Positions 1-8,593 of a DNA stretch of 21,430 nt are shown here, in pieces (positions within the stretch are counted from its first letter, which is position 1; every line of letters begins with the position of its first letter). The notes beneath the pieces are model-generated. The model searched no databases. It was not told the DNA's origin and was given only the letters and a program-made list of their open reading frames with translations. The stretch comes from Sergeia podlipaevii (Eukaryota; Euglenozoa; Kinetoplastea; Trypanosomatida; Trypanosomatidae): contig JASANZ010001880.1 in NCBI GenBank assembly GCA_030849805.1, positions 1-21,430 on the forward strand, given 5' to 3'. A program made the translations under genes and the position numbers.

Positions 1-432
1 TTTTTTTTTCTGCCTTCTTTCTTTCCATATCACAGATGACTCCTTTGTCAATGTTTTTGTGTTCATCTGCGTTCTGTCTCTCATGGGGCTCAGATATAAT
101 TATGTCCTCACTTCAACTTATCTTTTATTCTCTTTCAATCCTCTTTCTCTTACGTTTATTTTTTCACTTTCCCATGCTGCAATTTCTGTATAAAAGTAAA
201 TATACTTACACCTCCTTTAACCTTTTTTAAAGCTTATATATATATTTGCTTTTTTTTCAAAAGAAGGAAGAACGAAAAGTGCTCAAAGATAAGAACAGCA
301 TCAAAAGGAAAAAGAAAATAAAAGAATAGACCTCTCCTACCTTCTCCTTTTTTACTTGCATTACTATTGCGGCTTTTATTATCAACTCGCAGTAGTAGAA
401 ACACACACAGACATACTCAAGCAAAGGAACAC
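1..432 (+). other. Intergenic region / 5' flank of the helicase gene
   Basis: This T-rich stretch at the left edge probably holds the 3' UTR end of an upstream gene outside the window and the 5' UTR of the helicase mRNA. It contains short TA runs near 235-247. One ORF at 36-230 is hydrophobic, T-rich and has no recognisable domain, so I do not call it a gene. Confidence 0.6.
331..392 (+). promoter_or_regulatory. Predicted trans-splice acceptor for the helicase mRNA
   Basis: A CT-rich tract at 331-358 is followed by the first AG at 391-392; further AGs follow at 394-395 and 397-398. Splicing here would leave a 5' UTR of about 40 nt and would remove the in-frame ATG at 367 from the mature mRNA. 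This supports the start at 433. The site is inferred from tract plus first AG only. Confidence 0.5.
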
Positions 433-2205
433 ATGGCTGAGCAGACCTACAGTCCCTTTTCAGGTTTCCAGCGTGGCGGACGCGGCGGTGGTGCCCAACG
501 TCGCGGTTTCCGCGGGGGTCGCGGTGGCAACAAGCGCGGCGCTGATGATGTTGCTGAAAAAATGAGCCCCATCAACTGGGGTGAGAAGACGCTTGTTCCC
601 GGCAAGTGGAAGGTGGTAGACGTGAACGCCATCAAGAAGGCTGCTGGCTCCAAGGAGGAGGCCGTGGTTGCCGCCGCCAAGTCTCACGGCATGAGCGAGG
701 CTGAGGCCAAGGAGTGGAGGAAGGAAAACACAATCACTGTGTCCGAGGAAGATTGCCCTGCACCGATTTCAAAGTTCGACATGCTTCACTCCGTTCCGCA
801 GTACCTGAAGAAGAAACTCTTGGATCAGGGTTTTGCCGCCCCTACGGCAGTTCAGGCCCAGTGCTGGCCCATCCTCCTTTCTGGCCGCGATCTCGTCGGC
901 GTTGCCAAGACCGGCTCTGGGAAGACCCTGGCTTTCACTGTGCCCGCCCTCGCTCACATCGCCCTCCAAGAGCCCCTGCGTCCCGGTGATGGCCCTATGG
1001 TCGTTGTTCTTGCCCCTACCCGAGAGCTCGCGCAGCAGATTGAACAGGAGACCATCAAGGTTCTCCCGCAGAACGTGCGCTGCGGATGCATCTACGGTGG
1101 AGCGCCAAAGGGCCCCCAGCTCGGCATGCTTCGCCAGGGCATCCACATTCTCGTCGCAACCCCAGGACGTCTCATCGACTTTTTGGAGATCAAACGTGTG
1201 AACCTGCTCCGTGTGACCTACTTGGTGCTTGATGAGGCTGACCGTATGCTAGACATGGGGTTTGAGCCTCAGGTGCGCGCTGTCTGCGGACAGATCCGTC
1301 CGGACCGTCAGACGCTTATGTTCTCCGCAACGTGGCCACGGGAAATTCAGCAGCTTGCGAGCTCCTTCCAAAAGAACTGGATCCGTATTAATGTGGGTAG
1401 CACTGAACTGCTCGCCAACAAGGATGTTACGCAGAACTTCATTCTTACTCAGGAGGGCAACAAGTTTACCGAGCTCAAACAGCTCATGGAGTCCCATCGC
1501 AACCAGCGCGTTCTGGTGTTTTGCAAGACGAAGCGGACGGCTGACTTCCTTGAGCAGCAGCTGAAGCGAATCGGCGTGGACGCGATGGCGATTCACGGAG
1601 ACAAGGAGCAGCGCCAGCGTGAGTTTATTCTCGAGCGCTTCCGCCGTGACTCTCGTCTGTGTCTTGTAGCCACCGATGTCGCAGCTCGTGGTCTGGACAT
1701 TAAGGAACTAGAGACCGTTATCAACTACGATTTCCCCATGCAGATTGATGACTATGTCCACCGTATTGGCCGCACAGGTCGTGCTGGGGCCAAGGGTGAG
1801 TCCTTCACTCTTATCACCAAGCGCGAGGACCAGCTCAATGCCCAGATGGTGAAGCAGTTGGTGGATCTGGTGGTACGCGCGCAGCAGGTCCTGCCAGACT
1901 GGCTAAAGGAGTGGAGCGATCAGGGCGGTAACTACGTGGTTCCCACTCGCAACCGCAACGTCATGGGTGGCTTTGCGGGACGTCGTGGCGCGCCACAGAT
2001 GCGCATGCCTGGCGGCCAGGCCGCTCCATCCTTTGACGCTCGCAGCCAGCACCCTAGTAATGGCAATTGCTTTGGCCTGAATGCCCATCGTGACGGCACC
2101 CAGGCCTTCGGTGGCGGCAACACCAGCTCTGTGCCTCTGTACACGCGCTTTGGTTCCAGCGATGACGACGACGACGCGCCGCCGGTGAAGCGTGTGAAGA
2201 GCTAA
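433..2205 (+). CDS. DBP2: DEAD-box ATP-dependent RNA helicase, DBP2/p68 (DDX5) type
   Basis: This 590-residue protein is an ATP-dependent RNA helicase predicted to remodel RNA or RNPs in the nucleus. Residues 14-36 form an RGG-type Arg/Gly-rich segment. The core is complete: Q motif (F115, Q141), motif I AKTGSGKT at 158-165, Ia PTRELAQQ, Ib TPGR, motif II DEAD at 267-270 within VLDEADRMLDMGFEPQ, motif III SAT at 298-300, motif V ARGLD at 418-422 and motif VI HRIGRTGR at 443-450. The WPREIQ and GFEPQ neighbourhoods are typical of the DBP2/p68 subgroup. The tail is Gly/Met-rich and ends in an aspartate run plus a basic KRVKS that could serve in nuclear import. An in-frame ATG at 367 lies upstream of the predicted splice acceptor, so I start at 433. 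Family membership is secure; trypanosomatids have more than one DBP2-like paralogue, so the exact orthologue is open. Confidence 0.95.
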   Translation: MAEQTYSPFSGFQRGGRGGGAQRRGFRGGRGGNKRGADDVAEKMSPINWGEKTLVPGKWKVVDVNAIKKAAGSKEEAVVAAAKSHGMSEAEAKEWRKENTITVSEEDCPAPISKFDMLHSVPQYLKKKLLDQGFAAPTAVQAQCWPILLSGRDLVGVAKTGSGKTLAFTVPALAHIALQEPLRPGDGPMVVVLAPTRELAQQIEQETIKVLPQNVRCGCIYGGAPKGPQLGMLRQGIHILVATPGRLIDFLEIKRVNLLRVTYLVLDEADRMLDMGFEPQVRAVCGQIRPDRQTLMFSATWPREIQQLASSFQKNWIRINVGSTELLANKDVTQNFILTQEGNKFTELKQLMESHRNQRVLVFCKTKRTADFLEQQLKRIGVDAMAIHGDKEQRQREFILERFRRDSRLCLVATDVAARGLDIKELETVINYDFPMQIDDYVHRIGRTGRAGAKGESFTLITKREDQLNAQMVKQLVDLVVRAQQVLPDWLKEWSDQGGNYVVPTRNRNVMGGFAGRRGAPQMRMPGGQAAPSFDARSQHPSNGNCFGLNAHRDGTQAFGGGNTSSVPLYTRFGSSDDDDDAPPVKRVKS

Positions 2206-3198
2206 TTCTAAAAAGGAAAAGGGAAAAAGCATGATTGTGAGGGAGATAGTAAAAGAAATGTTGAAAGGATCATTTACTGCTATTTTGTCTTACTTGCTCG
2301 AAGTTGTTTGCTTGCTTGCCTTCCCCTATCCCTTGTATCTTGCCTCTTTTGAGTTGCTTGCTTCTGCTTCTTTATCTTTGTGTGCTTAGGTGATGGTAAA
2401 CGAAGCTGATCTCGCTCTGAGATTTTTTTTTCTTTTCTCTTCTCTCTTTCTCCTCCTCCTTAATGTTATATTTTGTATGCATATGTAGGGAATGGTGTGG
2501 AGGGAGACGAAGAAGGGGAGTGACGGAAAGGGGAAGGAAAGCATTTGACGTGTACCTCTTCTTTTTTTTTTTCTCTTCCATTTGAATGCAGAGGACAGCA
2601 GGCATACACATACTTGCACGCTTTACGTTGCTGCTTTTTTTTTTTTTTACCTTTCCACCTTTCTTTTGTGAGTGTTTTTCTTCTGTATAGTACGGAGGTT
2701 GCTTAAATAAATAAAAATTTCTCGTTTTTTTTTTAATTATATCTAAACGGGTAACTGAAATGGGACTTTGTAGGGGAGAACAGTGATGTATGGACAACAC
2801 CTTCATGAGCAACCTTTTTTTTTTTTGCGTCAGGGAAGCTTTAAAAAAGAGTGCTCCATGAGTTGTCTAAAGACAAGAGAGGGAGGGGATGAGCAAAGAG
2901 AAAAAAAAAGAAGAGATGAGCTTCTCCTTCTCTTCCGTATTCAAGTGCGTGGACGAAAGGCATATTATATTTTGGCTTTTCTTTTCTCTTCCTCGTCTTT
3001 CTCCTCACACTCCCTTTTCTTTTTTTATTTCTTTTTTATTATTATTATTTTAACTTGTTCGCTTAACTACTGTGTGTACTTTTAAGAAAAGGCGAGGTAT
3101 CTTTAGAATAACAACAGCTAAAACAACAATAGCAACAATGTAGTGTGCTTTATTGATAGTGCTTTACCGCATCGCAAAAAAAAAAAAGTGTGTTGTAA

Positions 3199-3244
3199 AG
3201 TTACTCTTGTAACTCCTCTATTTTTTTTTATTTTTTTAGAGGAG
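3199..3244 (+). repeat. Two adjacent inverted repeats (possible RNA hairpins)
   Basis: The first has 6-bp arms at 3199-3204 and 3209-3214 around a TCTT tetraloop. The second has 8-bp arms CTCCTCTA at 3213-3220 and TAGAGGAG at 3237-3244 around a T-rich 16-nt loop. The arms overlap by two bases, so both full stems cannot form together. They lie 90-135 bases before the predicted splice acceptor of the next gene. Confidence 0.55.
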
Positions 3245-3260
3245 GAATCGTCGCTGCTCA

Positions 3261-3334
3261 GTCGTTTTTTTTTTTTTGCTTTATTTGTGCTTTGTATCTC
3301 TCCTTTTTTTTTTCTTGATTGACATTTATTACAG
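3261..3334 (+). promoter_or_regulatory. Predicted trans-splice acceptor for the HAD-hydrolase mRNA
   Basis: Long T and CT runs at 3263-3314 precede a TTTATTACAG ending at 3334. The predicted 5' UTR is about 71 nt. The site is inferred from position and tract strength. Confidence 0.55.
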
Positions 3335-3405
3335 CTGTTCTGAAGCATATATTTAGAGAGAGATACACAGCAAAGGATAGGTAAAGCGAGGATCCTTAAT
3401 ATATT

Positions 3406-4320
3406 ATGAAGCCACTTTTTTTGTTGATTGATATTGATAACACCATCTACGAGTACGCTGACACAGGATTCAATGATGAGATGCATGACAGGATCTACGA
3501 GTACGCGGAGAAGTACGTTGGCGTACCTCACGAGGAAGCCGTCCAGCTTTCCTACCAGTACTACCGGGAGTACGGTATTTCTCTTATGGGGTACTATAGG
3601 CATCACAACGTGAACCCGAAGCAATACGCTGATCATGTACATCAGTGTTCATACCACAAGCTGAAGCTTAACGCGCCTCTGAAGGAGATGCTTACTCGTA
3701 TGCAGTACAAGGCCGCACCACTCCAGGATGACAACACTGGCAGCGGCAGCATGGGCGGCATACATCACTTGTATTTTTTCACCAATGCGAACCGCGCGCA
3801 TGCTCTTAACGTGCTGTCGCCGTTAGGCCTCAAGGGAATCTTCTCTCGCGAACGCCCCGCTTCTTCCCCGGTGAATGAGTTCCACAAGGAGTATGATGAC
3901 ACTGCGTTTGAGGAAGCAGTGCAATGGATGGGATTTTCTTACGAGGACCAGTGGCGTTTGACACAGCCAGATATCGCCAATAAGCCCATGACACAAGCTT
4001 ATCAGGCCATCTACGACGCTATCGATGCAGAAGTTGCCAGTGACGAGGCACTCGCGGACGTTGAGGCGGTGAGTTCGACTGCGGAGCACAAGAGACAACA
4101 CTTGAAGCCTGAACGGATGGTGATGGTGGATGACTCCCTCATGAACATGGATGGCCCGCTACAACTAGGGTGGAGGGCAGTGTGGTACGCGCACGATGGG
4201 GAAGAACTGCCTGCTGACAATCCACTTTATGCAGATGCGGTGTCTCGTGGTCAGATGAAAATTATTCGCGATATTCTGGAGCTAGAAGAGGTTGTGGATG
4301 GGTTTGCCAAGGAGCAGTAA
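3406..4320 (+). CDS. HAD-superfamily hydrolase, SDT1-like pyrimidine 5'-nucleotidase
   Basis: This 304-residue protein is a haloacid-dehalogenase-type phosphatase, most like the yeast SDT1/PHM8 and plant pyrimidine 5'-nucleotidase group, which dephosphorylates nucleoside monophosphates. Motif I is DIDNT with nucleophile D9 and acid/base D11. The cap region holds a GYYRHHNVNPKQYADHVH segment like the family's helical cap. Motif II is FFTNANR with T126. Motif III Lys is probably K193 in NKPM. Motif IV is MVDDSLMN with D242 and D243 as Mg2+ ligands. All catalytic positions are present. A Gly/Ser/Asp-rich insert at about 107-119 lies just before motif II and an acidic insert at about 206-230 lies before motif IV, making it longer than the yeast enzymes. 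No targeting signal is visible, so it is probably cytosolic. The substrate is inferred; phosphomonoesterase activity is well supported. Confidence 0.88.
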   Translation: MKPLFLLIDIDNTIYEYADTGFNDEMHDRIYEYAEKYVGVPHEEAVQLSYQYYREYGISLMGYYRHHNVNPKQYADHVHQCSYHKLKLNAPLKEMLTRMQYKAAPLQDDNTGSGSMGGIHHLYFFTNANRAHALNVLSPLGLKGIFSRERPASSPVNEFHKEYDDTAFEEAVQWMGFSYEDQWRLTQPDIANKPMTQAYQAIYDAIDAEVASDEALADVEAVSSTAEHKRQHLKPERMVMVDDSLMNMDGPLQLGWRAVWYAHDGEELPADNPLYADAVSRGQMKIIRDILELEEVVDGFAKEQ

Positions 4321-4997
4321 GTGGAAACATATTACTCTTTTCATTTGCCTCTTTGCCCCTTTGCCCCTCGCATTTTCTTTTCCTTGCTTGTTTTCATGCT
4401 GCGCGCCAATGTGTTTCCCCCCCCCTCTCTTCCTTTTGCCAGCGCATAACCACGATCAGTTTTGTCAAAGGTGTAAAAGTGGTAACATTGCGTTGTTGCT
4501 AGTGTTGCTGATGTTTGATGCCTTATCACACCTGACCTCTCCCTCTTTATCGACTATGAAATGCTCACTTTTTTTTTAATGGGAAAGAAAATATCATGCT
4601 GAACATTACTCGATCCATATACATAGAAATGCATATTAAACACAAGTGGTATTTTGTACTTCAAAAAGAAAAATGAGAAAATGCAGGCTTGGATTAAAAC
4701 AAAGCGTACGCGTGTGCTGCATTTTCTTTTCCCCTCCCCCCCCNCTCAATTGCATTCCTTCTTTTTTTTTCTTTTTTCTGCTTTTTTATATGCACGTCAA
4801 AAAAAAAAAAAATTGTGTGCATTTTATTTTCTCTTTTTATTTATTTTATGTATTAAATGTCAGTTTTTGCTACGAGAACACTATTTTTTTTTTGTTCCTT
4901 TTAGTGTTGTTGCTTCGTTGACGTCATACGATCGATCCAAAAATAAAAAAAGTAGAAAGTTAAAGGAGGGTGAAAAATCAAGAGACTGGAAACAAAA
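4321..4997 (+). other. Intergenic region with one ambiguous base
   Basis: This 677-base gap is T/C-rich with long A and T homopolymers (for example A runs at 4799-4812). An undetermined base (N) lies at 4744 at the end of a C run, probably marking a homopolymer of uncertain length. Two ORFs read through the N but consist of Phe/Lys/Cys-rich low-complexity sequence. I see no gene here. Confidence 0.65.
4881..4904 (+). promoter_or_regulatory. Predicted trans-splice acceptor for the p24 mRNA
   Basis: A nearly pure T tract with two C residues runs directly into TTTTAG ending at 4904. The predicted 5' UTR is about 93 nt. The tract is one of the strongest in the window. Confidence 0.6.
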
Positions 4998-5759
4998 ATG
5001 CTTCATTATTCTTCAAAGATGGCGATGCCTGTGCTTGCGGCGATGTTTTTTCTTTTTCTTATCGGCATAGAGCCTGCGAGTGCTCTGCATTATTCTTTTG
5101 TAGATACGCGGCCTGTCTGCTTTGCGCAAGAGGTATACGCGAGGACGAATGCCATTACTGGTAAATACCGCCGTCGCGACGTCAAGATCCCCGGCGTCGA
5201 CATGCAGATGCGCTTGATAGATCCGGACGGCAACGAAGTAGCGAAGGAAGCTCTAAATGTTGGTGCACGTACCTTTTCTATTTCTCTTCCTCGCAATCAC
5301 GTTGAGGGACAGTACACGTTATGCGCTGAGGTGACCACGCCCCACTTCGTCAGTAAGAACCTCGAAGAGGGTACTCTCGTAGAGTTCAATATTGAGCAGA
5401 GCGCCACTGTGCTAGGAGATGAAGAGGCGGTGCTCGCGCTATCTAAGCGTCAACAGGTGGATGGACTCTATGTGTTCACATACACAGACTTTGGTGGCCA
5501 GAAGAAGGATTTGCTACAGTCCAAGGAGTACATTGAATCACTTGAAAAGGCTACGAGGCAGCTAGAAAGGACTATCAAGGATGTTTTCGCAAAAACCGAG
5601 GTGTCCGTCGAGCGGGAGTTGCGCATGCGCCGCACATCCGAGAGTACCTTCACGCGTGTGTGGACTTCTTCTTTGATTGTTATTCTTGTTGCGGGTGCGA
5701 CGGTGTGGTTTCAGTTTGGTATGCTGAAGCGCACTATAAAGCGTAAGAAGCTGGTGTAA
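4998..5759 (+). CDS. p24/EMP24 family GOLD-domain cargo receptor
   Basis: This 253-residue type I membrane protein matches the p24 family, which packages secretory cargo into COPII vesicles and recycles by COPI between ER and Golgi. It has a hydrophobic signal peptide (about 9-29, cleavage probably after ASA), then a GOLD domain with the two conserved cysteines (C41, C109) expected to form a disulfide. A coiled-coil stretch follows at about 174-212, then one transmembrane helix (221-241) and a short tail GMLKRTIKRKKLV. The end KKLV fits the KKxx COPI retrieval signal. GPI-anchored coat proteins are the major secretory cargo in trypanosomatids and p24 proteins are known partners in their export, so that is a likely role here. 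Alternative starts at 5019 or 5025 would give a shorter but still functional signal peptide. The subfamily (alpha, beta, gamma, delta) is not assigned. Confidence 0.9.
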   Translation: MLHYSSKMAMPVLAAMFFLFLIGIEPASALHYSFVDTRPVCFAQEVYARTNAITGKYRRRDVKIPGVDMQMRLIDPDGNEVAKEALNVGARTFSISLPRNHVEGQYTLCAEVTTPHFVSKNLEEGTLVEFNIEQSATVLGDEEAVLALSKRQQVDGLYVFTYTDFGGQKKDLLQSKEYIESLEKATRQLERTIKDVFAKTEVSVERELRMRRTSESTFTRVWTSSLIVILVAGATVWFQFGMLKRTIKRKKLV

Positions 5760-5827
5760 AGGAAGAGAGGAAGAGAACACAAATACATAGATGTACTCTC
5801 TCTCTCTCACTCACACGCGCGTGCTCA

Positions 5828-5849
5828 ATATATATATATATATATATAT
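5828..5849. repeat. (AT)11 dinucleotide repeat
   Basis: A perfect AT dinucleotide microsatellite of 22 bases lies 70 bases after the p24 stop codon, preceded by CT and CA-rich sequence. It is probably in the 3' UTR. Confidence 0.9.
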
Positions 5850-7290
5850 GCGGTGTTTAATAGACGGAGAAGTGGATCACACAGCACGATACAATGATGT
5901 TTTATCTTCTCATTGCGAGCAGTGCAGCAAATATATAGATTGTAATGAACTAATTGCAAACGTTATGTGCGCGAGATAATTTGGCCTTTTATGTAGTGCG
6001 TACCTCTTTACTACCATACATACACATTTTTGCCCCCTTTATCTCATTATTAGTATGACTTTCTTTGTTATTGCTGGTGTTACTGTGCTTGCAATATGAG
6101 TTTTTTTTCTCACAACTTTTATCGATGAAATGAGCACATACTCGCCTCTTGTTATCGCACTTTGGGCTTTGCAACAAGCAAACCAAGAGGCGCTGAGTAG
6201 AAAAAGAGGGGGAAAAAAGGATATACGGTCACAAGCTAACACTCCTACAACAAGTGTATTGATGTGTCTGCCCAGGTGTGCACATATAGCGTGCACTGTC
6301 TATATATGATGGGTGCAGCATTCTCTTGCCTTGTGCTTGTGCATGTAAAGCGCTGCGTGTCCAGTTATGTGTATTTGCACCGGCACGATAAATGATACTT
6401 TTTTTTCTTTCTAGCCACCTATGAGGATTGTATTTTGGAAAATACAAAAACTCCTACTGAACATGCCAACTAACAAACGCCTTGGTGACAGGTTACATCG
6501 CAAAATCGGCAAACCGCCACGTCACACCTTTGCAACGAAAACAACTACTTTACTTGCCCTACAGTCAAACTGCATTTGAAAAACTACCTCAACTTCCAAT
6601 TATAGCAACTCAAACTCCTTCTTTCAATGCGTCTTTTTCCCACCCACCTTTTTCTCTTTTTTTTTTTGATTAACCAACATTTCACCAATTGACGTAAATA
6701 ATAATTAGCACACCATATAGTACACCAAAACCACATACAAAATACTTCTATTTCTTTACTACCCAGCAAAGGAAAAAAAAAATGCTTCAAATATATATAC
6801 AAATATATGCTTTCTACATCGACAATACTCTAAAGCAGTTAACACATAAGACACTGGGATGATTCGAAAACGCAATATCTCCGTTACCGGACGACGCGCT
6901 GACGATAACTATTGACACAATACCAAGATCTGCTATGACCCCAGCAAGGGTGGTTTAAAAATGTTTTTGTTGTTTTATGTCGCCATGTGAGAAGCTATGT
7001 TCATGATCTTCCATTTTTTGGTTGGGTGGTGATGAATGTTTGAGTCTTAATTGCTTTTTGTTATACTGCTGTGTTGCCGGGGTGGTTGTATGCGGAACAT
7101 ATTTAATGTATACTAGGAGTCGCAATGCGTTGTGCGTGCTTGATATATATATATATTTTTGACTCGTTTTTTTTTTCGGAGGGGGGGGCAAGGGGATTTA
7201 TATGTAGAGTCATTTAACGTTACTTTTATTAGGGCTTTGTTTGTGTGATGCTTTTTGGTGCTATTGGAGTTTGTTTCATTTTCTATTCTT

Positions 7291-7340
7291 GTTGCTTTTT
7301 TGCTCCCCTTTTTGTCTGTTTTTTGTGTTATTTTCTTTAG
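7291..7340 (+). promoter_or_regulatory. Predicted trans-splice acceptor for the dynein light chain mRNA
   Basis: A T/C-rich tract ends in TTTTCTTTAG at 7340, predicting a 5' UTR of about 98 nt. Weaker AGs occur at 7400-7401 and at 7437-7438. The last directly abuts the ATG and would leave no leader beyond the spliced leader itself. Confidence 0.5.
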
Positions 7341-7438
7341 GAGCCACACTCGCGGCTACGCTTTATAGAATTTTCTTGTATTTATATATATAGTTATTCA
7401 GGGACCTTTTTTTATTAAAAAAAATACCGTTACTGCAG

Positions 7439-7825
7439 ATGGCGGACGACGAGGACTTTGATCTTGTGGACGACAAGGCATCACAGCTGGGGCAGAAGCG
7501 TCCCGTGCGCGTGATTGAGGTTCGCGAGCACGATACGAACAAGGCAATGACAGACGAAATCATTGAACTTGCTCAGGTCGTTCTGGATGGCATTTCAGCC
7601 GAGCGCTGTCACAAAGATGTGGCGACGGCGCTAAAGCAGAAGCTGGATGAGAAGTATGGCGGCACTTGGCACGCAATTGTTGGTTCCCACTTCGGTGGTA
7701 ACGTGACCAATGACGAAGAAACACTTGCAAACTTCAAGATTGATGGTGTTTACTACCTAGTCTTGAGGTCTGGCCCTCCGGATAGGCCGGCGGTTGCACA
7801 GGAAGAAGATGCTGCTTCCGCTTAA
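7439..7825 (+). CDS. LC8-type dynein light chain, divergent
   Basis: This 128-residue protein belongs to the LC8 (DYNLL) family, small dimeric light chains found in axonemal and cytoplasmic dynein and used as dimerisation hubs. The core at about 22-112 contains the hallmark GTWHAIVG (75-82) followed by HFGG and VT, and aligns without gaps to canonical LC8 from the TWH motif to the final SG. The histidine equivalent to LC8 H55 is kept (H78). It has an acidic N-terminal extension of about 20 residues and a C-terminal Pro/Glu/Ala tail, so it is longer than the usual 89-91 residues. Several groove residues that bind client peptides in canonical LC8 are replaced, so I regard it as a specialised paralogue, perhaps for a flagellar outer-arm dynein. 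The family is certain; the specific complex is inferred. Confidence 0.9.
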   Translation: MADDEDFDLVDDKASQLGQKRPVRVIEVREHDTNKAMTDEIIELAQVVLDGISAERCHKDVATALKQKLDEKYGGTWHAIVGSHFGGNVTNDEETLANFKIDGVYYLVLRSGPPDRPAVAQEEDAASA

Positions 7826-8230
7826 TCGTTGCGGGTAGTTTGCTATGCTGATTGATATCCTTTCCTCAATCGAAGCGCGCTTATGTATGAGTGTCGAATG
7901 GGCTTACTAGAAGCGAAGAGGTTTTTACAAGTCTATTATATTTTTTTTTTTTCTACTTTGGTCGAGAAAGAAAAGTCTCGAAGCCTCTATGTGAGTGATT
8001 GTGAGCTGTAGAGAGAGGGAGAGGTTATGGGAAAGCCGGTGATGCCTCTTTTTTTTGTTGTTGTTGCTGGTGTGACGTTGCGTGAGCCTTTGTATGTGAG
8101 AATGTAACATGTATGTATATATGAGCATTTGAAGTTGAAAAGAAATAATGGAAGATGGCCTTTGTTGTGCACACATAGTTGTCTTCTAGAGCAGAGGGAC
8201 GTGTCCTCTCCACGAACAGGTGAAGCGAAA

Positions 8231-8256
8231 TATTTATATTTATATAAATATAAATA
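8231..8256. repeat. Perfect 26-bp AT-only palindrome
   Basis: Positions 8231-8256 equal their own reverse complement, with the centre between 8243 and 8244 and arms starting TATTTATATTTAT. It contains only A and T. As RNA it could form a perfect stem; as DNA it could be a cruciform or a replication-slippage product. It lies about 400 bases after the light chain stop. Confidence 0.9.
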
Positions 8257-8593
8257 ATAGAGGAAAAAGGTAAAAAAAAATATATTGACATGTGTGTCGG
8301 GCACGCGGGTATAGTGATGGTGCTAGTGGGAAATGCACAATAAAAGTTGCTTTTCTTCTTCCCTCTTTCCTACGTCTGAAGAGAGTAGGTCCTATTTGGA
8401 AATGGACTTTGGTTTCTTTCCATTTTTCTTGCTTCTCTTTTTCTTTCTTATTTATCAAATGCGATTGAACCCTGTTTATTATTTATAACCCTCCTGCTTT
8501 GCCGTATACATCATTTACAATGCAATCAAGTGCACGTATTTGCATTGAATTGAAGTGAAACATCACTCATTGCGAGTGCCCTAGTAGTACGTG

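Larger units (their letters stand above)
2206..3405 (+). other. Intergenic region, UTR-like and T-rich
   Basis: This 1.2 kb stretch carries many T runs, purine-rich patches (2420-2560, 2870-2920) and no ORF with protein-like composition. It is expected to contain the helicase 3' UTR and the 5' UTR of the HAD-hydrolase mRNA. Two adjacent inverted repeats sit at 3199-3244. ORFs on either strand here are dominated by Lys, Phe or Ser encoded by homopolymer runs. Confidence 0.65.
5760..7438. other. 1.7 kb gene-free gap with strand-skew switch
   Basis: This is the longest gap in the window. I see no protein-like ORF and no tRNA A/B-box pair or convincing snoRNA. A (CT/CA)-type and (AT)n segment lies at 5795-5849. 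From about 6481 to 6960 the + strand is C-rich and G-poor (hand count about 122 C to 57 G), and from 6961 to 7260 it flips to G-rich (about 82 G to 31 C). The flip is sharp and lies near 6960. A G run of eight follows a T run at 7160-7188. Possible explanations are given under findings. Confidence 0.6.

Noticed and set aside
367..432. N-terminal extension of the helicase from an in-frame ATG at 367
   Set aside because: The predicted splice acceptor (AG 391-392) lies downstream of this ATG, and the extension is Arg/Ser/Thr-rich with no family similarity.
2372..3085. Small ORFs between the helicase and HAD-hydrolase genes, both strands
   Set aside because: Lys/Ser- or Phe/Leu-rich translations of homopolymer runs; no domain, and nothing protein-like in codon composition.
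3118..3642. Minus-strand ORF of 174 codons
   Set aside because: It overlaps the start of the HAD-hydrolase gene antisense, its free part is built from T/A homopolymers, and no domain is visible.
4646..5070. Two + strand ORFs spanning the N base
   Set aside because: Phe/Lys/Cys-rich low-complexity translations that run through a T tract and into the p24 gene in the wrong frame.
5791..5979. 62-codon + strand ORF after the p24 gene
   Set aside because: Its first third is the CT and AT repeats; the remaining 43 residues have no recognisable similarity and no acceptor of their own.
6482..6673. 63-codon + strand ORF in the large gap
   Set aside because: It lies in C-rich, G-poor sequence and has no domain; the length is within chance expectation.
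6850..6960. Possible tRNA-like element (TTCGAA near 6863)
   Set aside because: The flanks do not form a T stem and I found no matching A box or cloverleaf on either strand.
7025..7125. Possible C/D snoRNA (GTGATGA near 7028)
   Set aside because: No CTGA D box at a suitable distance and no terminal stem.
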